A DNA stretch of 64,000 nucleotides. It comes from Sclerurus mexicanus (lineage: Eukaryota > Chordata > Aves > Passeriformes > Furnariidae). The stretch spans positions 434,001 through 498,000 of the forward strand of contig VWZF01005181.1 of assembly GCA_013396755.1 (NCBI GenBank), in the 5' to 3' direction. A model generated the notes under the pieces. It did no database searches. It was given only the letters and a program-made list of their open reading frames with translations, and was not told where the DNA came from. The position numbers and the translations under genes were made by a program. Below are positions 53,425 through 64,000 of the stretch, in pieces. Positions within the stretch are counted from its first letter, which is position 1, and the number at the start of each line of letters is the position of its first letter.

Positions 53425-53455
53425 GGTGTGTGCGTGTATACACACACACTCACAC
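53425..53455. repeat. (GT)n/(CA)n mirror tract
   Basis: A GT-rich run (53425-53439) turns into a CA-rich run (53441-53455) at a central TATA, so the two halves are nearly complementary and the whole alternates purine and pyrimidine. It could form a hairpin or Z-type DNA. It resembles the smaller tract at 10984-11004. Confidence 0.75.
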
Positions 53456-54621
53456 AGAAAGATGTGTTCTCCTAAAGAAGAAAAGAGTTTGTCAGCAAAT
53501 TATCTCATCTTATTTCAGCTATTATAATCCTCTTCAAGCCTCAACAAAGCACCCATACATGTTTGATCAAGTCACTATTAAAGAGAAATATTGTGCTATT
53601 CTTGCCAACTGGACCACCTACACCTTGGTATCACTATAATTATTGTCAAATATTATTGTTACAAGAGGGCACAAACTGTGTAGATCTTTCTTTAATATGA
53701 CAGTGGCCAGTTTAATGGAACATTACTGATTAGCACAGCCAGTGCAGATTATGCTGGCATACCTTATAAAAAACTTTATGTTACACTTGAGTGGATTACA
53801 GAACACCTCCTGAATGCCTAGTGGCTGGCATTGTGCCAGAGCCTTTAAAAAAATGAAAATGCAGCTTGCTTTCTCTGTTTTCATAAAGAATTCTGAAAGC
53901 AGAAGCACTGACCTTGGCAAGCTTCTTGCACTAAGTTTTCCAATAGGCAAAAGCACTATAAATCAAACCAGAATAATCCTGTATATGTTTTTGTTTTCAT
54001 GTAGGCTGCTAGGATTGCACTTAAGGACTTGATTTTTATTGCTAAAGGAATGTTTTTAAATCATCAAGACCTAGAGTGTGTTGTTAGCATAGTCCAAATT
54101 TCATCATCATCTTTTGCAATTTGCCTAACGCCCTGGCTCCCATGGAAATACAATTTATTTCTCTTGCAAAAGTCATTACAATCTATGAGCACAGAGAAAG
54201 AAACCTGCAGAACTGAAAATGAGCAATAAAATCATGACAAAATCTGCTACCTAGATTCTTTCCCCTAAAGCAGAAAATAAGATAAACAGTGTTTCTCTTT
54301 CTCTCTGAGTTATTATTAGTTCAGTAGTATTTATCATACAGCTTGGAAATCTTAAAAGGTTACAGTTTATTCTTCATACATGGCTTTGGGGAGCCTTTTG
54401 ACTCTGCTGAGAATTGTAACATGACATTGTTTTCAAAATGAAAGCTCTGAACAGATTATTTTCCACATTATCTAGATAATAGAGGTGATAGATTGGACCG
54501 AGTCTAGCTGTTGTAAGCAGTTGTAACTTGTTTAAATTATGGAAATTTGCACCAGCAAAGAACCTGCCCCTCAGAAGGGAATTCTGGAGGAAATGTTCTA
54601 ATTCAAATTTATGTTGACTTT

Positions 54622-54641
54622 TTGTTGTTGTTGTTGTTGTT
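54622..54641 (+). repeat. (TTG)n microsatellite
   Basis: About six to seven TTG units in tandem, a short trinucleotide repeat. Confidence 0.9.
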
Positions 54642-57600
54642 AGTATGGACATAACTTGCATTTAGGTTTATGGTAAAGAATATTAAACTGAACAAAAATT
54701 TAATTCCATCTCTGTGCTCTTTTATGCTAAACCAGTAATAGGTACATTCTCTAAGCCTGTTTTCAAGCTCCATCTTTATGTACATTCAGGTCAGCTAAAT
54801 ACATGCTTAGATCAGAAGCAACTTAGAAACTCCGTTAACACCAGTGGGATTTCCCATGTGTTACAGTAAGCTTTGCTAAATATTGATCATTATAAACACA
54901 TATTTAAACTTAAAAACTATAGTGCTTTCTTGACTGTGGGCTTCCAAGCCCTCCTAAAATGTTCTAGCTTGAACTTCAACTAAATATATCACTTTACATA
55001 AACATATGTACATATTTATATGTACTTTTCTTAATTTACAGCATTTAATATAATTACTGTGCTGTATGTGTGAGCAAGAAGTACAGGATATTGGTAGCAT
55101 TTTCCTTGCTCTTTCTCCTTTTTCTCTGACTTTCCAAACCAGATTTTTGACATGTTATTTCTGAGTTCCAGCACCAGTTGGCAAGGGCAAGTCCTCAAAC
55201 CCACCCACAGCTGTTTCTGTCAAAGTATCAGCTCTGTGGGGCTCAGAAGCACGCAGCTGAGCCATGAGACACGAGTCTGTAGGGAATGATCTTTTTCCCT
55301 ACTAATTTTCTGAATGTGCTTTTGGAGCACTCATGAAGTTAATTAATGACTACAAGTGTAATGAGTGGGCCTGCTTTACAATGGGTCTAGTTTACAAACA
55401 CCATTTTTATTTCTTTTCATGGTCTAAGTAACACTTCCTTGTTCCCAAATTTCCAGATGACAAACAGACATATGTTTAAATGTACTGGGGGCAGCCACAC
55501 AACTTAATATTTAGGCTAAGAGGTTTTTCCTGAAATTCTTTGTGAATCTTCTTTAGCTGGCTTATTTCCTTTAGTTTCCCATCACCAGAATAAAAGCTTC
55601 TACATCCTTTTGTACATAGGGACAAGATTTACACTATGAGAAACCACTGAACAATACTGGGAGTCATGAAAATAATTGCACTAAGGACTCGTCTACTGCT
55701 TCATCGGCCGCATTTTATGTTTTTCTGTGGAATTGTTACGGCAGATGTAAATCCCCTAGATTGTACTGTAAGATTAGCATATTTTACCTTAGCCAAAAAC
55801 AATTCCTAAGGTATTTGGCTTAAAAGTATCCAATATAGGGTTTTGCTGGTTTCAAAATGTAGTTTTACTTACATCTCTAGAGAAAAAAGTTATATTAATT
55901 TAAGATCTAGCATCTAGTTTAAGAGTCTGTCTAATGAAGGGGAAAAAAAGGAAGGGAAACTAGTCCTACCCTGAAATTGTCATATATTAAAATTAAATAA
56001 CATTAAAAGCCAAGACCATCACCCTAACCAGCTATAATTTCTAGTTTGTATTGTTACAATAGTATAACAATATGAGGGGGACCTTTTGGGGGCAGGTAAG
56101 CTAGGGGGGTGGTGGGCCACAGGCAACAACAATATCAGATTGAGTTTAGCTAATTTTGGCCCATTTAGAACTGGCAGGCACCTTGTAACTTCGAAAGATG
56201 GATGGTCATATTTGGAGACTGGAACAACAACAATCAAACCTCTGTCTGTGAATACCTGCATGTGGTTGTCATGTAGCAGGAAACAGGTGCTCTGGTCGGT
56301 ATACAAGAGCAGCTCAGCTGACAGCGCTCATGTCTTAATTAAAGGATCCCAGTTAAGCTCCTACTCTCAGCACACCCATCAATATACCACTGATGGTGTT
56401 ACAGGAGTGGCCATGCAACATTGAGTAGGTCTGCTATACACTGTTTAACTTCTTTCCTGTGTTTATATGTGTCCAGGACAATTAATGAAATGACTGGTAA
56501 TGATCATGAAGGTGTGGGTAGTTTGGGATTTTGGTTAGTTGTGTAGGGTTTTTTAATAAATATACAAACACTGCAAAGGAATTCTTAGCAGAAGTCATGT
56601 TTAATAAACTACATTTGATGCATAATATGATAGCATGTCATGTCTCACCCGTATACCAATAATATCTTCTGCCTTACAGCATAGATATTTTGGGATGTGG
56701 GGTATGAAAGGTCTTGAAACTAAAGCCTAATCTTTTCTGAACAGAATTGCATGCTTGCTGTCAGTCATGTTTGAACATACATTTCAGTCATCTTCCATAA
56801 GTCAGGAACCTCAGATTTGTTACATCCACATGGTGTAATTTCCTCATTCAAACCACTGCACTGGTAATCATTTAAAGACACTATAAATAGTCTCAATAAT
56901 GTGACTGGCTGCTAGCCTAACAAAGATGTGCAGTTTCTAATTTCATCAAGAGACAAGTATAAGTGCAGAATTAGGGAGGGGGGGACAGCCCAACCCAGCC
57001 AAGTCATTATATTTTAACACTACTATTGGATACAAAACATTAAACGAACAATATTCAACATGCAGCTTTTAAACCGGTGCTTGCAACTTTTCTGGCTTAG
57101 TTTGTCTTAATTGAAATTGTTTAGCTTTTGGTTTAGACTGTCAGTGGCCATGGTCTGGTACAAACAGGTAGTAACCACACTTCTAAACACTCATTTAGAT
57201 GAGAATCATCTGGTTTCTGTAATCTGCCCAGGTTGTAATTTTATTATAATATCCTTGAAGCTTTCTGTTTTTGTATTCCTTCATCTGAAGTTGACTTCCT
57301 TTGAGTATTCATAGTCCTTAGTTAAATTAAATGTTAAATATGTTCTTCTGAGACCTGTCAGTCTGGGGCAGAGACTGGAGCTATATCTGCCTGGCATTGA
57401 CATGCTTAATATAACAAAATGATGATGGGGAACAATCTTGCAAAATTGTTATCAGATGAGTTTCTATTGCCACCAGAAAGTTTGTCCATGGGTCTTTTTA
57501 AATCTACAGAGATATCATATTTAAATCTGTGGAGATACCTTTTAGTTATCTGACATTCTTTGAGTTATTGTCAAGTGTTTTTTCTTATTTTGATTTTAAC

Positions 57601-60600
57601 AGGGCTCAATAGAAAATAAAAAAAGACCATCCTCTATCATTACATGCAGCCAAATATGAAAATAAATGATCTGGGATCCATGCAGAGTATCCTGTACACT
57701 TCAACTAGTTCTCTAAAACATATGTGAAGTTCTTAACATTGCTAATGCTTTAAAATCAAGCTGAGATTGTCACACAAAAAAATTCAAGAAGGATTTGGCT
57801 ACAGATTGCTTCTAAAATTGGCTAAGGCTTCACAATATAATACTCATTTCTTTCTACATCATGGTCTAAAACAGTCATTACTTCATGAATCAATCATGCA
57901 TGCCAGAGTGCACAAAACTAGAAATTAATAGTATCCGCTGAGCATTCTGTACTCTGATGTTCCGCAACATGGAAAATGATGGTGACTTTGAAACTTCCAA
58001 AGTGAATTAAGAACTAGTCACTTGATTAATCCTGATTCTGCTTGAATTATGAAGAATTCTTTTCTGCATATCTCAAGTTTTTCTTCAAGTCATGATGAAT
58101 TCTATGAAAAATTCTTACTTACACATCTGCACAAAGTTGTAGGAAAGCAGAATTCAATGAACTTTATGAAGAATCTGTTAAAAACCCAGAAAACAAAGGA
58201 ACCAAAAACCAATCGGAGGACTGCATCTGATTCTCCATCTTTAACATGCTGCGATGTGTCTAGAGATTACAGCACATATGGTCTGTAAAACCACCCACCA
58301 TTTCAATATGTCTGAAACACAAAGTAGTACATGTAGCATCACAAGTTAGAAATTAGGTAGAAGAATGGATGTTAGTGTTAAACCTACAGAAAGACAGAAT
58401 TATGTGTTCAGATTAAATATGTTTCTTTGTTCCAACACTGCACCCTTTGTCCCCTTGTTGGGCTGAACTGGGAGGGTTCTCCAGGCAATGGGTTCTTCAT
58501 GTGCCAGATGTGTTGCACCAGCAGGGCAGAGTCAAGGACAGTGTGTATGTTGGAGGAAAACTTCAGCAAGGAGGTCTGGAATGAGTCATACAAATGGCAC
58601 CAACTCTTGCGATTTCTTGCTATGCTTACAAGCTTCTGTAATCTTTACCTTGAATATCGCTTTATATAGTTTTCTGCATGAGTAGTTTTGCAATACATTC
58701 ATGAAATATAATATGCTATTATAACAGTTTAAAACAGTCATCAATATTTCAAGTAGAAAAATCTGAAGAGCTTCTCAAAATAGTTACTATTTACTGTACC
58801 TACTGAAACAGATGCCCTTCAATGGGAATTACAGAAGCACAGCAATATAAAAACACTATCCTGATAAAAATACAGATCACAATCGCACTAATGTAAATCT
58901 GAGGGCACTTCCACCATCTTGTTCCTTGTAATGCATGACAAAATAGAAGACATTTAATTCCTGGTCAGAGGGAGGTAAAAGAGCCAGGCTTTGTGTCTCA
59001 GCAGTTCAGTGATACTGTGGAAATTGTCTTTACCAACGTGTCTTTAACTCCTCCTCAATCATTCTTTAATATAAGTGGTAAAGGGATCCTGTTATTGATT
59101 GAGCTACTTGCTTTAATCCAGCCTGCCTTAAGCTTGAAATAGATCTCTCTTGTCATAGAAATAATAACACAGCTTTCTTATAGAGTAGAAAGGGGTCCTA
59201 CGTGCTGTGAGAGGTTGTTTTGCTCACAAAATAAGTCAAATGTGTTTGGGTAAGCAATGGCACCAATGCCAGCTTCCACGCAGTGACAACCAGGGCTGCA
59301 CAAATTGATGTGCCACCTTAATGCTACAGGATTGATGGAACATGTCCTTGCTGTTACTTTTTTTTTGCTGTTGTCTTTCCTCAAGAGAACAGTGTTCCTA
59401 GCATGACCCCTTTCTCTTTGCACGTCAAGCAAAAGAAAAACACCCTTTGCTGAACTTGTGGGAAAAGATATTGATCTCAGACACAGTGATGCAAACCAAA
59501 AGTAACTCCCTGGGAGCTGAAGGCATTACCCCAAACATTGGTCAGTGAAGCTGAGGTCAGACTCCAGGCACTGGCCTCCAGGCTTTATTTCTTGCCTAAT
59601 GAAAAGCTGTATTTCTAATACACCAATGCTGCAGAGTCCTAAGTCATTTGGCAAAAGTGAAAATTTGTTACTGTTCATTATTGACTCTTATAACGCAAAA
59701 CGTTGGTGTATGTCACAGTGTCAATACATTTTCTTAATTGTCATATCTATGCCCAATGTATTTATATATTATTGCAACACTTTATGAGCACTAATACCAA
59801 CATTTAATTTTCATAAAAGCTTTTTTGTTTTTTGTTAGGAAAATCCCATAAAGCCTCATCACATAAGCTAGCTATCACTTACTGTGCAACAGAAATTTTA
59901 TGCTCGTTTTGTGTCACTTCAGCCCTTTTTAAAAAGTGCCTGGTATGGACAAAGCTAAACTCGGGACAAATCCCTTCAGCCCTGCTGGTAAATCTTTGTT
60001 TGGGTTGCCTAATATACCCAAGGTGAAAAGGTGGATTAAACTTGAGTTGAAATAAACATCAAAAAGTTTGTGCATTTAAAAACAGACAAGACCAGGCAGA
60101 CGGAGGAGAGACTTAAGAAAATCCTATCAGTTAATATAATGATTTACAGACAGATGATACACAAAATATTAGATGCTATTTTCTCTAGAATTCAAATAAA
60201 AAATGTGAGTTCTCATAGAAGTCACTAGTGGCTGTCTTATTTACAGAAATGAGGAAGTGCAGCTCTTGGTGAAAGGCCACCACAGCTAAGTGCCACTGTG
60301 TTAATCAGACTGTGAGTACACCTCCTGAAAAAGGCTTGAAAAGAATTGCAAAATTTGTAACCAGATTTGTGTAGAACCTTTAAAAATCTGAAACATTTTT
60401 TTAATGTCTGCTGTCCAATTAGGCTTTTTTTTTCTCCAGTGAATAGTTCATACTTATGCAAAGATTTTTCTTTCTAGAAAAACTACAGAAATAGGATCAT
60501 TACTACTGTCAGTTACCATTAATTCTTTGTAAGCAGTCGAGACACTTAAAATAAAACCATACAACCATACAATCCAGAGGAAAATAAGTATTTATGATTA

Positions 60601-60905
60601 CTTAAATCTGCTTTCTGTGGATTCTTATAGTCATTGGAAGTTTAATATTCATAGGAAGCTTTGTGGGAATGCTGTTGTGGGAAAGAAGTGGATTCCTTTC
60701 CATTTGCAATGAAGAAAAAGTACTACTTCTTGTTAATGTGGACTTTTTTATTTACTTTGAAATCTAGGTCTTTTTGATTTTAAATTATCTTGCTGATAAG
60801 CAGTTTTTACAGCTTATCAATTGTGGTACACCATTGATCAGCAAAGTTATATAGTACTTTTCCCCCTTCCTGACTAGGAAACAGTTGTTGCATTTTTCCT
60901 AACAG

Positions 60906-61261
60906 GAAAATGATGACTGAGGGTGGGTTAAAGTCAGGAAGAAATGGTGTTCAGCCAGTGTTCATGGTCATAAAGAATGAGTACATGGTTTTGTGGCCAA
61001 GTGAGAGTATTCACGGAGCTACAGTGATTCCAGATGAGTTGTATAAATACAATGCTCTTTGTAAATATAAATTTACAGACGGACAGAGGGCTGTACAAGT
61101 TCAGTACAGTTCAAGCAGTTTTTTCTCTGACGCTGTTAGTACAACGTTTAACCAGCCTTGTGCTGTAAAGGAACGCGGTGCTGATGTTTTGCCTCTCAGA
61201 GGATGGAAGATATTTTTTTGCCGTCGTTTGCCTGAGATAGTACTATTTCCTGGTGCTTTAA
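60906..61261 (+). other. Candidate orphan exon (unproven)
   Basis: A T-rich tract ending in CTAACAG (up to 60905) is a good 3' splice acceptor. An AAA-GTAAAT sequence at the far end (GT at 61262) resembles a donor. The 356 bases between stay open in one frame, giving about 120 codons without a stop from 60907 on (first ATG 60910). The segment has several CpG dinucleotides (for example near 61014, 61079, 61130 and 61172), more than its surroundings. The protein reading contains a stretch VFMVIKNEYMVLWPSESIHG but matches no family I know. A chance open frame of this length is quite possible in 64 kb. Confidence 0.2.
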
Positions 61262-61429
61262 AGTAAATAATTTATTGTAGCCTGGGGCTTTCACTCTAAG
61301 ACTTTTCATATGTGCTACACTACTTACCTTAGTATTGCTGTTTATGTATTTACATTGCTCTCATCTCAGCAGTTTTCAGGCTCCTGTGCACCAACATGTC
61401 TTCCACTCCCTGCAGAGGAGGAGTGTAAG

Positions 61430-61830
61430 TCATTAATGCTTCTGTATCCCTGATGATTTTATTAAATGAAGTTTAATTACTTCCATTGCTTTTGTATAAC
61501 ATAATCTAGTGCTCATTTACTCTATTATTAACATTTGGAGGAATTAAAATAGGGTGCATTTGCATCAGTACACATTGAGCATGATGTAAGGCCAGGCGTA
61601 ATTAATTTCTCTCGCTTACAGCTATGGAGATTGTTAATTTGGAAAAAAAAGAAAAGGCAATATGTAGCATTTGATTTTTAGTTGCATTAGGCTACTTATC
61701 ACTCTGGAGTGATAAGTTTCCGTTAAAAGTGCTCCTATTTTTACTTTTGAGCACTGTTTACCGGAGTGCTGTCAAATAGTGGAATGTAATAATGGAGCTA
61801 ATTCTTTTTGCTGCAGGGGGAAAGAAATGA
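61430..61830. promoter_or_regulatory. Candidate enhancer-like segment
   Basis: Within about 400 bases lie an octamer ATTTGCAT (61558-61565, POU type), TAATTA (61599-61604, homeodomain type), a perfect GATA-type palindrome (61694-61717), CTGTCAA (61769-61775, MEIS/TGIF type) and GGAATGT (61781-61787, TEAD type). The composition and motif mix are like vertebrate conserved non-coding elements, and no repeat family is recognisable. Conservation cannot be seen from one sequence, so the regulatory role is an inference. Confidence 0.3.
61694..61717. repeat. Perfect 11+11 bp GATA-type palindrome
   Basis: Left arm ACTTATCACTC and right arm GAGTGATAAGT are exact reverse complements, separated by two bases (TG, 61705-61706). 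Each arm carries a TGATAA core, the GATA-factor type site, in inverted orientation. Confidence 0.85.
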
Positions 61831-64000
61831 TACTACACATTCAAAGTTAAATAACTGAACCACAGATCTAGTTTCTCTTATGAATGATAAAATTTTCATC
61901 AGCTTCAAGGAAAGAAGGTGTGAGTCCCCCAGTCAGTGATTCCTAACTTTCTGGATGAGACAAGTAGTTCTGCATAGTTGCCAGTCAGGTTCAGTCTTCC
62001 CCCATCCCTGCACCGTGGCTTTCACCCCATCCATATCTCCAGTCCTTGTCAGCCTCAAGTTTGTCATCCCCTAGCTCTGGATGGGAGGTCTGGATGCTCC
62101 ACACATCTCTGGTAATGTAGCCAAGGATCTGTAACGGGATCACAGCTTTCTCATTGGGAGCCACTGCCTCAAATTACATCATTCGCAGAACTGCTTTGTT
62201 TAGGGAGTTTTAAGCTCTGTTTTGCTGCTCCCAGACTGACAGAGAGTCAACGACCTATTTTTTTACAGAGAGTGATGAAAAAATGTTTTTTCTAAAAAAT
62301 TAGATTCTTTAAAAGCTTTCTAAAATAGGAACCCTGAAACTGAGGAATACCCAAATCCTCAAGCACTTTTAAAAAAATATATTGCTTATGTAAGAGGATT
62401 TGCTAACAGAAATGAGACTGAATCTTTTAAACGAACCATCTGCTTCAGAAATATATCACTCCAGTAGCCTTTCTCGACCCTATGCAAAGTGTCATCTGCA
62501 TGTGTTTGCTCAAGAATTTTTGGTAGAAAAATGTGGTTACCTTTTTTGAATAATTCTTTACTGTTTCCATGTGGTAGGATATCAAGAGATTGCTTTTTCT
62601 GTCCCCTGTCGATAAGCGACCTGCCTTAACCAGGGACTCAGAAATGAATCATAACACTTGTCAGCACGTGCACCAGCAATTGCTAAGGAGCTAACCACTC
62701 CAAGGCCATCTGTAGCAGCACTTGCTGTTCATTTCCCAGTACAAGGGCTAGTGCAGTTGTGTCTTTGACAGTCAATGTTATTTATGAAAAGTCATCATGA
62801 GATGGGGGAAGCGAAAGAGAAATACTCCATCAGCTGTGTCTGTTTTGTTAGTGCTTCCTGGTCACAGGATAGGAACAGGTATAGCAGTGGAGAACAGTGA
62901 TACAGCAATAGGTGGTCCTGTGTGGGGAGGGGAAAGGAATTGGGCAATTGTTTGTAAAGAGGCTTTAGCAAGTGCTTTAGAAGTCTTCTGTTAGCCCCTG
63001 ACAAAAGTAAAGACTGAGCAAAAGTAGTCAAGAGAATCCAGGAGCTTCACCAGTGATGTGAACCACTGCTGTGGACCTTATTCCTAAGGAATTCAGATCA
63101 CAAAGTTGTAGATATTGTATATTGTCTCAAAGACAAATTCTTCTCTGGTTAATCTAGTTTTCAAACCCAAAGTCAAAAACGTTGCGGGGAGCAAGAGGTG
63201 CCTTCCCTTTCATGGTGAGGAATTCCAAGGACAAGTGGAGGGGACAAAAAAAAAGATAGAGGGAAAACCTCCCCTGGGCTAGCAAAATACTGCTCAGATT
63301 CCTGGTGAAGGTCTAGTAAGCAAAGTATAAGTCATCCAATAAGATCTCTGCTGAAGAGGTACAGATTTACTGTGTTTAAATTCTTAATTCTCCATCTCAG
63401 TTAACTGGAATTACAGTGGAAGTCACAGTTTATGGAATCCCTAGTTTATGCGTTGAATTCAGATTTTGGAAGAAGAAATAATCATCACTTTAAACATTTT
63501 ACTTGCTGTGCTAGAAATACAGAGCTCAGTCTACTTTCTCACTGATTTTAGAACATTCTGAAATAATCCTAGGGCATTTGATGTAAAGAAGAAAAAAAGC
63601 ATCCAGGGGATCTTCCTAAATTGTGGTCAAATTAAATCTCTTTTTTTTAACAAAATTTAGTCCATGAGCCTCTTAAATATCCTTCAGACTGGATTAGACC
63701 AGTGAAAGAAGTAATACTGTACAGTGAGACTTAGCATGTGAGCGTTTCTGTAATGGGCTGGCTCTGAAGGTGCATATAAATGAACAGAATGGAAAGCTCC
63801 ACTTGAGAGAATCAGCACTCTTGTTGATTCAGTCTAAGAAATTAATTTTAAATTCCACACATAAAGTTACGCTCAAAACTAACTTGGGAGCCAAGATAAA
63901 TGGCCTAAGAAATTGTTCTTGAGAAAAGTTGGTAATAAATTATACTGCTAATATGCCTTTTCTTCATGCTCCCAAACTTTGCTAAATGCTTTCCTTGAGC
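61831..64000. other. Gene-free stretch to window end
   Basis: No open frame above 78 codons, and the two longest (62795-63031 minus, 62797-62994 plus) overlap on opposite strands. Short A and T runs only. Nothing identified. Confidence 0.6.

Larger units (their letters stand above)
52625..60905. other. Gene-free stretch
   Basis: Contains a GT/CA tract (53425-53455), a (TTG)n tract (54622-54641) and otherwise AT-rich unique sequence. A 192-codon open frame (53061-53639) crosses the GT/CA tract and has no recognisable family. I see no RNA gene or other identifiable repeat. Confidence 0.55.

Noticed and set aside
53061..53639. 192-codon plus-strand open frame
   Set aside because: No recognisable domain. 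It reads through a GT/CA tract (giving a Thr-His run), has other open frames on both strands, and its length is within what chance gives in 64 kb.
1..64000. CRISPR array, operon, prophage, rRNA or other prokaryotic-type system
   Set aside because: No spaced direct repeats, no gene clusters and no rRNA-like sequence seen; repeats and composition are vertebrate.

Overview
The window reads as non-coding DNA from a bird genome. The main evidence is interspersed repeats: several 5'-truncated CR1 LINE copies carry the avian CR1 3' end, with the 'dominant ATTCTATG/ATTCTGTG' type tail, on both strands and at clearly different levels of decay. The sequence is AT-rich, poor in CpG and full of short homopolymer tracts. 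There is no bacterial gene organisation, no operon, no CRISPR array and no phage or plasmid module. I found no protein-coding gene that I can defend; most open frames are under 120 codons, overlap on both strands and resemble no family I recognise. The most likely setting is an intergenic gene desert or a very long intron.

Layout. 1-4283: unique AT-rich sequence with an opening T tract and a MIR fragment at about 1446-1535. 4284-4447: minus-strand CR1 3' end. 4448-27002: mostly unique sequence with an RFX X-box-like cluster (6316-6376), an L2/L3-like LINE tail (about 6671-6745), a degenerate palindromic interspersed-repeat candidate (15021-15137), a perfect inverted repeat (22167-22190), a pyrimidine-rich block (22720-22990) and a (TCCAG)4 tract. 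27003-28380: a very old, long CR1 copy covering much of the reverse transcriptase region. 30227-30992: a younger CR1 copy that still shows a readable ORF2 C-terminus. 38653-38730: a decayed tRNA-Arg-like sequence. 39351-39430: a minus-strand MIR. 47183-47283: a minus-strand CR1 tail. 47525-47643: an L3/CR1-type tail. 52360-52624: a plus-strand CR1. 60906-61261: an open, relatively CpG-rich stretch between splice-like sites. 61430-61830: an AT-rich segment with a dense group of transcription-factor-like sites, including a perfect 11+11 bp GATA-type palindrome.

Nothing here forms a multi-gene system. The best leads for function are regulatory (61430-61830 and 6316-6376) and the possible orphan exon at 60906-61261. 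The repeats record at least three ages of retrotransposition: MIR/L2/L3-age fragments, an early amniote-type CR1, and avian CR1s. All family assignments come from remembered consensus patterns, not from a database search. Two single ambiguous bases (N) occur, at 11773 and 40112.
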